From NCBI GenBank assembly GCA_964036275.1, contig OZ038433.1, positions 27,697,485-27,761,484 on the forward strand: a stretch of DNA of 64,000 nucleotides. Direction: 5' to 3'. Shown piece by piece: positions 21,925 to 33,021 of this stretch. Both the position numbers and the translations under genes were made by a program. The notes under the pieces were generated by a model, which did not search any database, had not been told where the DNA came from, and was given only the letters and a program-made list of their open reading frames with translations. This DNA is from Litoditis marina. Taxonomy: Eukaryota > Nematoda > Chromadorea > Rhabditida > Rhabditidae. The number at the start of each line of letters is the position of its first letter. Position 1 is the stretch's first letter.

Positions 21925-23074
21925 TCGGTATGAGTTGTTTTGTTGAGTTTCTCTATCCGGTTTAAGTAGATTATAAATGTTACTATTTTGAATAGTTTAC
22001 GTGGTGCAACATAACATCAAACAATAGTGTTGATGAGTGAAGTCTACTATTTATTGAGAAATTGCTTTTCCCGCTCTTCTGTGTGTATAGCTGATTATTT
22101 GAACATGCTCCGTGACTATATTGTTACAATCGCCCGTTTTCCTCGATTATATTTCTGTGAATAGACTTTAACTTATCTACAATTCATATTCTTTCCGACG
22201 CATGCTCACTTATTCACCCTACAAATGCATATCATTATGAATTTCAAATTCGTTGATAAAAACGGGTTGCAAATAGTACCATAATAAATGTTTACCCTAG
22301 ATATTTGGTGTTTAATTGGCTGAAACTGAATTCGGAACGAGAGAAAACATGTTCTCCATTTTAAACTATTATTCAGAGAACCCATTCAGCATAAACGTGC
22401 AGCCAGCTGGTTGGAGCTACAGCTGACAAAGTTCTTCCCCAACAGCTGATGTCCGCTGTGTTTAGTGCGTAAATGTAAACTGGCGTTACCGAAAATTCTG
22501 ACCGCTATGGCAATCAGTAAATCTAACCAAAGTTGAAATCTAATAAAGTGGAAATCTAACCATCCTTACCCCATAGCTAAATTATTCAAATATATCCCGT
22601 AACGCTTAATTTACCTGCTTTTTACTATTTGATACTTTTTTTCATTGTCATCATAGAACCTTTTTTAAACTTGAAGTTTCTTTTCTTGCCTAAATCTTCG
22701 ACTATGTTGGTTGTTTCATGTCCTATAGGAAAGTTTATATGTTTTTCAGTGTTAGAGTTGAGGTTCAAAGTTTTCATGCTTTCATTTGTGTCGTATAATG
22801 TGAGTTTTTTGTTCCAAAATGATTAATTTAAAAATTTAAGTGCTACATGCGTTTATTGTGTAATTTTTTGTTTCTAGCTATGTAAAGGTCTCAACTTCGC
22901 CATATTATTCGTGTCTGACATAGTATAAGCTTCATTCTCTAGCGAAAAGCAATAGAAATGTTGAGCACAGTTTATATTGTCACGCGCGAACGTGGAAGTA
23001 TTATGTTCTATACATGAAACATTTGATGTTTCGAGTACTAGCTGCTTGTTGATCTAGTTGTCGTATGTTCTTAC
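21925..23074 (-). repeat. Repeat R, copy without insertions
   Basis: Inverted counterpart of 52563-54673. It lacks the 1 kb TIR element found at 53373-54404 and lacks the LINE that precedes 52563. At its right edge 31 bases (GATCAACAAGC and neighbours) also match the DNA just before the LINE body at 48867-48897. No coding content. Confidence 0.85.
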
Positions 23075-23075
23075 A

Positions 23076-23216
23076 AAACCAGGAACTCTATAATTGAGTA
23101 GGTTGAGTTAACATCTGTGATTTGTAGATTCTAGTTTACAGGTTTGAGAAAATATTTTACGACTTTTGTATGTTTGTAATGAACTTTATACTAGAGTATA
23201 TTAGTATTTTTCGGTT
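23076..23216 (-). mobile_element. Fragment of the second LINE
   Basis: About 135 bp nearly identical to 8070-8201 (AAAACCAGGAACTCTATAATTG through GTATATTAGTATTTTT). Element S copy 2 abuts it. Confidence 0.75.
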
Positions 23217-25228
23217 TTTGTAGCAGTAGCTGTTCCATTTGAGAGTAGTTGTCTAAGGGGCGCACAGTAGAAGACAAATCTTACATTCGTTGGGCCCCCA
23301 CTTTTTTATGAATTTTTCTCTTTTTGTATACATGCCGTAGGTATGTGGTTTGATCTGTACGGTGCAGATAAAATTGTTTTCTTGATGAACCACTTGTCAG
23401 GTATTACCGTCATTCGGAATAAAAATATGACGTCAACATTGCAGTTCTAGAAACTTACTTCATCTGCCCTTCAGAATCCCAGAATACGTCATGTTTGACT
23501 GAAGTTTCATCGTTAATTGACCATTTTTGAGAAACTGTCAGCATTCGAAAACATATTTCACGTCAATTTTCTTTAAAGTTGACGTCATCTGGTCTTTTGA
23601 ATTCCAGAATAAGTCCTATTTAAATAAAGTTTCATCGTTGATATACCATTTTTGAGATATTTTCAGCATTTGGAAATATATGTGACGTCAACTTTGCACT
23701 TTTCAAAAATGACGTCATCTGGTCTCCAGAATCCCACAATACGTCACTCTTAGATTGAGTTCCACCGTTAATTGACCCTTTCTAAGTTATTACCAACATT
23801 TGAAAATATATGTGACGTCAACTTTGCACTTTTCAAAAATGACGCCATCTGGTCTCCAGAATCCCAGAATACGTCACTCTAAGATTGAGTTTCACCGTTA
23901 ATTGACCCTTTCTAAGACATTTTCAGCATTTGAAAATATATGTGACGTCAACTCTGCACTTTTCAAAAATGACGTCATCTGGTCTCCAGAATCCCACAAT
24001 ACGTCACTCTTAGATTGAGTTCCACCGTTAATTGACCCTTTCTAAGATATTACCATCATTTGAAAATATATGTGACGTCAACTTTGCACTTTTCAAAAAT
24101 GACGTCATCTGGTCTCCAGAATCCCAGAATACGTCACTCTAAGATTGAGTTTCACCGTTAATTGACCCTTTCTAAGACATTTTCAGCATTTGAAAATATA
24201 TGTGACGTCAACTTTGCACTTTTCAAAAATGACGTCACCTGGTCTCCAGAATCCCACAATACGTCACTCTTAGATTGAGTTCCACCGTTAATTGACCCTT
24301 TCTAAGATATTACCAACATTTGAAAATATATGTGACGTCAACTTTGCACTTTTCAAAAATGACGTCATCTGGTCTCCAGAATCCCAGAATACGTCACTCT
24401 TAGATTGAGTTCCACCGTTAATTGACCCTTTCTAAGACATTTTCAGCATTTGAAAATATATGTGACGTCAACTTTGCACTTTTCAAAAATGACGTCATCT
24501 GGTCTCCAGAATCCCAGAATACGTCACTCTAAGATTGAGTTTCACCGTTAATTGACCCTTTCTAAGACATTTTCAGCATTTGAAAATATATGTGACGTCA
24601 ACTTTGCACTTTTCAAAAATGACGTCACCTGGTCTCCAGAATCCCACAATACGTCACTCTTAGATTGAGTTCCACCGTTAATTGACCCTTTCTAAGATAT
24701 TACCAACATTTGAAAATATATGTGACGTCAACTTTGCACTTCTCAAAAATGACGTCATCTGGTCTCCAGAATCCCAGAATACGTCACTCTTAGATTGAGT
24801 TCCACCGTTAATTGACCCTTTCTAAGACATTTTCAGCATTTGAAAATATATGTGACGTCAACTTTGCACTTTTCAAAAATGACGTCATCTGGTCTCCAGA
24901 ATCCCACAATACGTCACTCTTAGATTGAGTTCCACCGTTAATTGACCCTTTCTAAGATATTACCATCATTTGAAAATATATGTGACGTCAACTTTGCACT
25001 TTTCAAAAATGACGTCATCTGGTCTCCAGAATCCCAGAATACGTCACTCTTAGATTGAGTTCCACCGTTAATTGACCCTTTCTAAGATATTACCAACATT
25101 TGAAAATATATGTGACGTCAACTTTGCACTTTTCAAAAATGACGTCATCTGGTCTCCAGAATCCCAGAATACGTCACTCTTAGATTGAGTTTCACCGTTA
25201 ATTGACCCTTTCTAAGACATTTTCAGCA
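23217..25228 (-). mobile_element. Element S, copy 2, distal part
   Basis: Minus-strand copy. It includes the uninterrupted GGCATGTATAC sequence at 23330-23340, which in copy 1 is split by Helitron chain 1. The satellite follows from 23340 to 25228, where Helitron chain 2 begins. Confidence 0.85.
23681..25228 (-). repeat. 130-bp satellite, twelve monomers
   Basis: Monomer boundaries fall every 130 bases exactly (23681, 23811, 23941 up to 25111). Two main variants, distinguished by CCCACAAT/CCCAGAAT and GATATTACCAAC/GACATTTTCAGC, partly alternate as a 260-bp dimer. Most monomers hold two TGACGTCA palindromes 27 bases apart. The last monomer is cut at CAGCA by the Helitron chain. Confidence 0.95.
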
Positions 25229-25580
25229 TCCACCTCTATATTTGGGTAGTTTGGTGTGTATGTCCAGAAATTCACAGTTTGCCCTTTTGGTCGAAAAAAA
25301 GTGAGGCAAGCGATGAAAGCTGGGGAGAAAAGAGAGACGTGAAAAAATACGTGCTTTTAGATTTTATTTCCATTTTCGATGGCAACGCGGGCGGTAGTGC
25401 TCGGATTTCGTCTAATCTTATTCACTGTTTCAAATGAATTTGTTTATTAATGGAGGCCGCAATGTTCAAAATACATAAGAAGTAATGATTATGAGTTAGT
25501 AACAATTGCTCAAATTTTTTCTCATTTCTCTCTCTCTCCTTCCTTCCCTTTTTTCTGCTGTCTATGATTGAGCCCGGAAA

Positions 25581-25584
<4 letters not shown>

Positions 25585-25659
<75 letters not shown>

Positions 25660-25662
25660 AAG
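25585..25662. repeat. (GA)n microsatellite
   Basis: Purine-only run; the same GA-then-minisatellite order recurs at 29540 and 32965. Confidence 0.9.
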
Positions 25663-25944
25663 GACAGAGTTAGGGATAAAAATATCTTGCGCTCTATTTT
25701 TCCTGCACTCCTCCTGCGTATGTGCTTCCCAGTGTGTATACGTTTGATGGGTGGGTTGCTCTTGAAATACATGTAGTGGGTGAAAAAAATATGTCCAAAA
25801 GGATTCTCGCGCTTACACTTTCGCTGTGTATGTGAATCCCCTTGGTTCCCATTTTCGCAGTGTAGGCGAATTCCCACTATTTTCATCTCAGATGTCTATG
25901 TGAATTCTTGCGATATCCGTTTTTGCTGTGTATTTGAGTTCCCC

Positions 25945-26575
25945 GCCCCACTATGTTGAGAAAACTGTAGCGCTCTATTGTGCGGAGATATGCTCTATGT
26001 TAGAGAAACTTACTACGCTCTATAGTTAGAAGAAGAATTGTGCTACATGTTGAGGGCAACTATAGCCTTTATTTCAAGGAGAGCTATCGCGCTCTAAGTT
26101 GGAAAAAAGTGTCGTGCTATGCTAACGAGAACTCACGACGCTCTATGTTAAAGAGAGCTCTCGCGCCCTATGGTAGAGAGAAATACCGCGTTGGGAGGAA
26201 CTCCCGGCGCCCTACGTTATAAAAAAACTTAAGCACTCTTTGTGAATAACTGTAGCGCTATATGTTGAGCCGAACTGTTCAGGCTCTATGTTAAGGAGAG
26301 CTCCCGCGCCCTATGTTGGAGAGAGATCTCGCGCCTTATGTTAGAGAGATAGCCCGCGCCTTATGTTAGGGAGAGCTCCCGCGCTCTATGTTAGGAAGAG
26401 CTTCCGCGCTTTATACTAGGGGGAGCTCCCGCGCCGTATGTTCGGGAAAGAAGGAGAGCTCCCGCGCCGTATGTTAGAGAGATAGCCCGCGCCTTATGTT
26501 AGGTAGAGCTCCCGCGCTCTGTGTTAGAGAGATATCCAGCGCCTTGGAATAGGGGGAGCTACTGCGCCCTACGTT
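25945..26575 (+). repeat. 25-bp minisatellite array
   Basis: Same CGCGCTCTATGTTA family, with a GAGAGCTCCCGCGCC variant dominant in its second half. Confidence 0.85.
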
Positions 26576-26669
26576 AATGAAATCCTCCATTCCTCCTCTT
26601 TTGAATTCGGCAAATGGAGTGAGCATGAAACTAAATATCTCTGGAAGCTCTCGCCAGCCCGGAATAGAA

Positions 26670-26713
26670 ACAAGGGAGGCGGAGGCGGCTTTAGCCGCCG
26701 GCGACCTTCCTTG
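26670..26713 (+). other. Helitron 3' hairpin 4
   Basis: GGCGGC/GCCGCC stem, loop TTTA, ends CTTG before TCC. Confidence 0.85.
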
Positions 26714-26899
26714 TCCATATATATATTTCGCTACTTTGGTTTGTTTGTCTGAAACTTTTTTGCTGCACTTTTAGTCGAAAAATGGTGAGGAAACTGAGGC
26801 AAGCTGGGTGAGGCAAATGGCGTGGGCGGCGTGTGATTTCATTTTTCCCAACCGGCTGTTGCTGGGATTTGGCAATAGAAAATTTCTCTAAACAGGATA

Positions 26900-27000
26900 G
26901 ACGAGTTTCACGCCGTCACGGTTATCAGGAAAGGCTTAACAGGGTAGGAAAATGGGTATAAAAGCGCAGCGGGAAGGGCGAGAGCCATTCGAACGCTCTG
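26900..27000 (+). promoter_or_regulatory. TATA-box module, copy 1
   Basis: TATAAAAG at 26957-26964, preceded by GACGAGTTTCACGCCGTCAC and followed about 30 bases on by GAGCCATTCGAACGCTCTG. The same block occurs in two other Helitron units. Confidence 0.5.
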
Positions 27001-27690
27001 TTAGGAAAAAACCTGTCTAGGGTTAAAGAGAACTCTCGCGCGCTCTATGTTAGGGAGAGGTCTCGCACCCTACGTTAGGGAGAGGTCTCGCCGTCTATGT
27101 TAAAGAGAACTTCCGCGCTCTACGTTAGGGAAAACTTCCGCGCTGTATGTTAAAGAGAACTCCCGCGCTCTACGTTAGGGAAAAACCTGTCTAGGGTTAA
27201 AGAGAACTCTCGCGCCCTATGTTAGGAAGAGCTTTCGCGCTCTATGTTAGGGAGAGGTCTCGCGCTCTATGTTAAAGAGAACTCCCGCGCTCTACGTTAG
27301 GAAAAAACCTGTCTAGGGTTAAGGAGAACTCTCGCGCCCTATGTTAGGGGAATCTCCCGCGCTCTATGTTAGGGAGAGGTCTCGCGCCCTATGTTAGGGA
27401 AAGCTCTCGCGCTTTATGTTAGGGAGAGGTCTCGCGCTCTATGTTAGGGAGAGGTCTCGCCGTCTATGTTAAAGAGAACTTCCGCGCTCTACGTTAGGGA
27501 AAACTTCCGCGCTCTATGTTAAAGAGAACTCCCGCGCCCTACGTTAGGAAAAAAACTGTCTAGGGTTAAGGAGAACTCTCGCGCCCTATGTTAGGGGAAT
27601 CTCCCGCGCTCTATGTTAGGGAGAGGTCTTGCACTCTATGTTAGGAAAAGGTCTCCTCTATGGTGGGGAAAGGTCTCGCTCTTTAGATCT
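26995..27690 (+). repeat. 25-bp minisatellite with CCTGTCTAGGG punctuation
   Basis: Tandem 25-bp repeats broken at intervals by AAAAACCTGTCTAGGGTTAA, giving a longer-order period. Confidence 0.85.
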
Positions 27691-27942
27691 CGCCTGTCTT
27701 TAGATATATTATTTTATATTACCTGTCTTTAGATATATCCTTCATATAATTGGCTTGCTTGGTCTGTATGTATGTATGTTTGTAACCGATTCCATCATTT
27801 TTGCACTTTTAGCCGGAAAATGGGCCGAAAACTGAAGCCGGCGATTTTCTAGCTAAAACGTGAGAGAACGTGCACATTTCATTTCTCGAAATCGGTTGCT
27901 GCTGGGCAGTTTTGCAATAGCAAGTGCATCTTAACTGGGTAG

Positions 27943-28045
27943 ACGAGTTTCACGCCGTCACGGTTAACAGGAATGGCTTAACAGGAGTAGGAAATGGGTA
28001 TAAAAGTGCGCCGGAAAGGAGGAGAGCCATTCGAACGCTCTGTTC
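27943..28045 (+). promoter_or_regulatory. TATA-box module, copy 2
   Basis: TATAAAAG at 27999-28006 in the same context as copies 1 and 3; this copy alone is followed by a unique GC-rich sequence instead of minisatellite. Confidence 0.5.
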
Positions 28046-28274
28046 GCTCCGAGGATGCCCTGGACTGGAGCTGCTGCCGTGGACTGGACCGCTGATGGAT
28101 GGTCGGAAGTGCTGCTGTAGGAGCCACTGGGGCTCCTGCTGCCTGTCGGGTGCTGCACACATGATGAAGAAGAGAAGAAGAAACTCTGCACCCCAAATAA
28201 TGTGGACAAAAATATTTTTTTACTGTGTTGTTCTCGGGTTTTGCTGTTTTGAAACTAATTGTTGTTACAACATC

Positions 28275-28880
28275 CGCGTCCCATGTAAGAGAGAGGTCTC
28301 TCGCTCTATGTTAGGGAGAAGTCTCGCGCCCTATGTTGAGAAGTCTCGCGCTCTATGTTAGAGAGAGATCTCGCGCTCTATGTTAAAGAGAACTCCCGCG
28401 CTCTATGTTAGAGAGAGGTATCGAGTTCTCTGTTAGGGGAAAATCTCACGCTCTATGTTAGATAGAGGTCTCGCGCCCTATGTTAGGGAGAAGTCTCGCG
28501 CTCTATGTTAGAGAGAACACTCGCGCCTTACGTTAGAGAGAACTCCCGCGCCCTATGTTAGAGAGAGGTCTCAAATTCTCTGTTAGGGGAATGTCACACG
28601 CTCTATGTTAGAAAGAGGTCTCGCGCTCTATGTTAGAGAAAGATCTCGCGCCCTATGTTGAAAGGTCTCGCGCTCTATGTTAGAGAGAGATCTCGCGCTC
28701 TATGTTAGAGAGAACTCCCGCGCTCTATGTTAGAGAGAGGTCCCAAGTTCTCTGTTAGGGGAATGTCACACGCTCTATGTTAGAAAGAGGTCTCGCGCTC
28801 TATGTTAGAGAGAGATCTCGCGCTCTATGTTAAAGAGAGATGTCCCGCTCTATGTTGGAGAGAGATGTCCTGCTTTATGT
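28275..28880 (+). repeat. 25-bp minisatellite array
   Basis: TTAGAGAGAGGTCTCGCGCTCTATG variant, about 23 copies. Confidence 0.85.
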
Positions 28881-29005
28881 AGTAGAAATCATTGCGTCTC
28901 ACGTTGATAAAAACGTGATTGACATGGTTGAGACAAACGTGAATTCAGCAAATGGAGCGAAAATTAAACAAAACTCCTATAAGAGCTCGCCAGCCTGGAA
29001 TAAAA

Positions 29006-29049
29006 ACAAGGGAGGCGGAGGCGGCTTTAGCCGCCGGCGACCTTCCTTG
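29006..29049 (+). other. Helitron 3' hairpin 5
   Basis: GGCGGC/GCCGCC stem, loop TTTA, ends CTTG before TCC. Confidence 0.85.
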
Positions 29050-29538
29050 TCCTATTCTATATTTCGCTACTTTGGTCTGTAACAATTCCATCATTTTGCA
29101 CTTTTGGTCGAAAAGAGAGTGAGGCAAATGATGGAACTGGGCAAAGATGGGAGACGTGGGATAGACGTGCTTTTTGTTTTTCATTTTCAATTGATGGTGG
29201 GATGGGTAGTGGTGGATCACCGTTTTTTCGCGAATAGAAACTGGAAACGGGTTTACGTGAGCTGTTCTCAAACGCGGAAATTTTGGAAAATTTCATTTTG
29301 TTCCACTGGCTACTCGGGATGCGGCTGGGATGCATCAGAAAAGGTATTTGCGATTTATTTTTGGCTTTCTCTCACTTTCTCTCTGTTTTTCATTCCTTTA
29401 TATAACTATCCTGCTTCTTTACTCTTTTTCTCATATGCCCTATGTAGTACAAAACTGTTGCGGTCTATGTGAGGGAGAAATTTCGCGCTCTATGTAAGTA
29501 AGAACTGTCGTGCCCTCTGTCAAGAAAGATTATGAGAA

Positions 29539-29539
<1 letters not shown>

Positions 29540-29614
<75 letters not shown>
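29540..29614. repeat. (AG)n microsatellite
   Basis: Near-pure AG run just before the 33-bp array. Confidence 0.9.
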
Positions 29615-29618
<4 letters not shown>

Positions 29619-29695
29619 GAAGAGAGATAGCTAGATAGAGAAATGAAAAGAGAAGAGGTGAGATAATTTGTCGCGCGCCCTTTGTCCTCTATTTT

Positions 29696-30400
29696 CGCTG
29701 TCTATGTGAGCGCACTTTCCCTATTTTTGTTGTCTATGTGAGCCCCACTGTCCCCATTTCCGCTGTCTATGTCAGCCCCATTGTTTCCATTTCGGCTGTC
29801 TATGTGAGCCCCACTGTCCCCATTTTCGCTGTCTCTGTGAGCCCCACTGTCCTCATTTCCGCTGTCTATGTCAGCCCCATTGTTTCCATTTCGGCTGTCT
29901 ATGTGAGCCCCACTGTCCCCATTTTCGCTGTCTATGTGAGCCCCACTGTCCTCATTTCCGCTGTCTATGTCAGCCCCATTGTTTCCATTTCGGCTGTCTA
30001 TGTTAACCGCACTGTCCCCATTTATGCTGTCCATGTTAGCCCCACTGTCCCCATTTTCTCTGTCTATGTAAGTCCCATTGTCCCCATTTCCGATGTCAAT
30101 GTGAGCCCCATCCTCCTCATTTTTGCGGTCTATGTTAGCCCCATTGTCCCCATTTCCGCTGTCTATGTTAGCCCCACTTTCCCCATTTCCGCTGTCTATG
30201 TGAGCCCCACTGTCGCCATTTTTGCTGTCTATGTGAGCCCCACTGTCCCCATTTCCGCTGTCTATGTGAGTCCCACTGTCCCCATTTTCGCTGTTTATGT
30301 GAGCCCCACTTATCCCAGTTTTGCTGTATATGTTAGCCTCATTGTCCCCATTTGCGCTGTCTATGTGAGCCCTACTCATTCTATTTTTGCTGTGTATGAG
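29696..30400. repeat. 33-bp minisatellite, about 21 copies
   Basis: Unit CTGTCTATGTGAGCCCCACTG plus CCCCATTTTCG, no length changes over 21 copies. As 33 is a multiple of three, both strands stay open: 11-residue repeats VYVSPTVPISA on plus and NGDSGAHIDS on minus. A 99-bp trimer is visible between 29738 and 30000. No start signal or splice context points to translation. Confidence 0.9.
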
Positions 30401-30690
30401 AGTAAGAGACTGAGAGAGAGTCGGAAAGAGAGACAGAATGAGAGAGAAGGGGGGGGGGGAAGGGTTAATGGAAAGCGTGAGAGAAGAAAGAGGGAATAGA
30501 AAAGAGTCGCGCTCAATGATGAATAAAAGTCTCGCGCTCTATGTTAGGGAGAGGTCTCTCACTCTCTGTTAGAGAGAAGTATTGCGCTCTATGTTACGGA
30601 GAGATCCCGCGATACATGTTGAAAATAACTTCCGCGCCCTATGTCTAGGAGAAAAGAGGGCCAGGAAGCTCCCGCCAGCCTGGAATAGAA

Positions 30691-30732
30691 ACAAGGGAGG
30701 GGCCCGGGCGTTAGCCCGGGCTACCTACCTTG
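30691..30732 (+). other. Helitron 3' hairpin 6
   Basis: CCCGGGC/GCCCGGG stem, loop GTTA: both arms changed relative to hairpins 1-5. Ends ACCTTG before TCC. Confidence 0.85.
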
Positions 30733-30918
30733 TCCATATATATATTTCGCTACTTTGGTTTGTTTGTCTGAAACTTTTTTGCTGCACTTTTAGTCGAAAA
30801 ATGGTGAGGAAACTGAGGCAAGCTGGGTGAGGCAAATGGCGTGGGCGGCGTGTGATTTCATTTTTCCCAACCGGCTGTTGCTGGGATTTGGCAATAGAAA
30901 ATTTCTCTAAACAGGATA

Positions 30919-31020
30919 GACGAGTTTCACGCCGTCACGGTTATCAGAAAAGGCTTAACAGGGTAGGAAAATGGGTATAAAAGCGCAGCGGGAAGGGCGA
31001 GAGCCATTCGAACGCTCTGT
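30919..31020 (+). promoter_or_regulatory. TATA-box module, copy 3
   Basis: TATAAAAG at 30976-30983, context as in copy 1. Confidence 0.5.
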
Positions 31021-31029
31021 TAGGAAAAA

Positions 31030-32400
31030 ACCTGTCTAGGGTTAAAGAGAACTCTCGCGCCCTATGTTAGGGGAATCTCCCGCGCTCTATGTTAGGGAGA
31101 GGTCTCGCACCCTACGTTAGGGAGAGGTCTCGCCGTCTATGTTGAAGAGAACTTCCGCGCTCTACGTTAGGGAAAACTTCCGCGCTCTATGTTAAAGAGA
31201 ACTCCCGCGCTCTACGTTAGGGAAAAACCTGTCTAGGGTTAAAGAGAACTCTCGCGCCCTATGTTAGGAAGAGCTTTCGCGCTCTATGTTAGGGAGAGGT
31301 CTCGCGCTCTATGTTAAAGAGAACTCCCGCGCTCTACGTTAGGAAAAAACCTGTCTTGGGTTAAGGAGAACTCTCGCGCCCTATGTTAGGGGAATCTCCC
31401 GCGCTCTATGTTAGGGAGAGGTCTCGCGCCCTATGTTAGGGAAAGCTCCCGCGCTTTATGTTAGGGAGAGGTCTCGCGCTCTATGTTAGGGAGAGGTCTC
31501 GCCGTCTATGTTAAAGAGAACTTCCGCGCTCTACGTTAGGGAAAACTTCCACGCTCTATGTTAAAGAGAACTCCCGCGCTCTACGTTAGGAAAAAACCTG
31601 TCTAGGGTTAAGGAGAACTCTCGCGCCCTATGTTAGGGGAATCTCCCGCGCTCTATGTTAGGGAGAGGTCTCGCGCCCTATGTTAGGGAAAGCTCCCGCG
31701 CTTTATGTTAGGGAGAGGTCTCGCGCTCTATGTTAGGGAGAGGTCTCGCCGTCTATGTTAAAGAGAACTTCCGCGCTCTACGTTAGGGAAAACTTCCGCG
31801 CTCTATGTTAAAGAGAACTCCCGCGCCCTACGTTAGGAAAAAACCTGTCTAGGGTTAAGGAGAACTCTCGCGCCCTATGTTAGGGGAATCTCCCGCGCTC
31901 TATGTTAGGGAGAGGTCTTGCACTCTATGTTAGGAAAAGGTCTCCTCTATGGTGGGGAAAGGTCTCGCTCTTTAGATCTCGCCGTCTATGTTAAAGAGAA
32001 CTTCCGCGCTCCACGTTAGGGAAAACTTTCGCGCTCTATGTTAGCGAGAGCTTTCGCGCCTTATGTCAGGGAGAACTCCCGCGCTCTATGTTAGGAAAAT
32101 ACCTGTCTGTGGTTAAAGAGAACTCTCGCGCCCTATGTTAGGGAAAGCTCCCGCGCTCTATGTTAAGGAGAGGTCTTGCACTCTATGTTAGGAAAAGGTC
32201 TCCTCTATGGTGGGGAAAGGTCTCGCTCTTTAGATCTCGCCGTCTATGTTAAAAAGAACTTCCGCGCTCTACGTTAGGGAAAACTTCCGCGCTCTATGTT
32301 AAGGAGAAAGATCGCGCTTTATGTTAGGCTGAGATGTTGCGCCTTATATCAGAGTGAGATGTCCGCTCTATGTCCGCTCTATGTAGTAGAAATCATTGCG
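31030..32400 (+). repeat. 25-bp minisatellite with 247-bp higher order
   Basis: Three successive blocks of about ten 25-bp units bounded by CCTGTCTAGGGTTAAGG. Confidence 0.9.
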
Positions 32401-32505
32401 CCTCATGTTGATAAAAACGTGATTGAAATGGTTGAGACAAACGTGAGTTCCGCAAGTGGAGCTCAAACGGATACTCATATAAGAGCTCGCCAGCCCGGAA
32501 TAAAA

Positions 32506-32549
32506 ACAAGGGGGGCGGAGGCGGCTTTAGCCGCCGGCGACCTACCTTG
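32506..32549 (+). other. Helitron 3' hairpin 7
   Basis: GGCGGC/GCCGCC stem, ends ACCTTG before TCC. Confidence 0.85.
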
Positions 32550-32979
32550 TCCTATTCTATATTTCGCTACTTTGGTTTGTTTGTAACAATTCCATCATTT
32601 TGCACTTTTGGTCGAGAATCGGGGGAAAATCACACAGTTTTGTCCTTTTGGTCGAGATGGGAATGGGCGGCGTGAGCGAACGTGATCGAGATGCTTTTCA
32701 TTTTCATTTCGGCTGGATGGGCGCTCGGTAGTGCTGCGATTTTTTGGCTACACAATTCTTTGAATTAATTGTATTTATCAATCAAAAAAGGCTGCAATGT
32801 ACTGAAAAGGTGAGAATTAATTTTAATTTATGTGTTCGAATAATTAGGTCACTCTTCGTGTTCATAATGTGTATGATATTGCTTACTGATGTTCTCAAAA
32901 TCTTTTTTTCGTAGTGAGGTATTGTATTCGTTTAGTATTTATGCTTTGTTCATTCAAGAACTGTGAAAAAAGAGAGAGA

Positions 32980-33021
<42 letters not shown>

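Larger units (their letters stand above)
25229..26713 (+). mobile_element. Non-autonomous Helitron unit 1 of chain 2
   Basis: TCCACCTCTATATTTGGG directly after the satellite A at 25228; head to about 25410, GA run (25585-25662), traces of the 33-bp repeat (25810-25945), 25-bp array (25945-26575) and a hairpin ending CTTG at 26713. No real protein. Confidence 0.85.
26714..27737 (+). mobile_element. Helitron unit 2a, 3'-truncated
   Basis: Head TCCATATATATATTTCGC, a TATA-box module (26900-27000) and a 25-bp array with the interspersed phrase AACCTGTCTAGGGTTAA. There is no hairpin: the next head starts at 27738 after an A. Nearly identical over its first 300 bases to 30733 onward, offset about 4.02 kb. 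Confidence 0.75.
27738..29049 (+). mobile_element. Helitron unit 2b of chain 2
   Basis: Head TCCTTCATATAATTGGC after A, a TATA-box module, a unique 200-base GC-rich stretch (28040-28200), a 25-bp array and a hairpin ending CTTG at 29049. The GC-rich stretch follows the TATA box and might be transcribed; the frame 27924-28361 across it has no recognisable domain. Confidence 0.8.
29050..30732 (+). mobile_element. Helitron unit 3 of chain 2
   Basis: Head TCCTATTCTATATTTCGC to about 29260, short 25-bp patch, GA run (29540-29614), 33-bp array (29696-30400), second 25-bp patch (30500-30655) and a hairpin with a CCCGGGC stem. Confidence 0.85.
30733..32549 (+). mobile_element. Helitron unit 4 of chain 2
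   Basis: Close relative of unit 2a: same head, same TATA-box module, then a longer 25-bp array with about 247-bp higher-order repeats (phrase CCTGTCT at 31351, 31598 and 31845). It ends with a hairpin at 32549. Confidence 0.85.

Noticed and set aside
28040..28361. Cysteine-rich secreted protein after the TATA module
   Set aside because: The frame runs into minisatellite and has no signal peptide or recognisable cysteine pattern.
29702..30499. A repeat protein on either strand
   Set aside because: Openness on both strands follows from a stop-free 33-bp unit; no start context, signal peptide or splice support. Kept as a minisatellite and a finding only.
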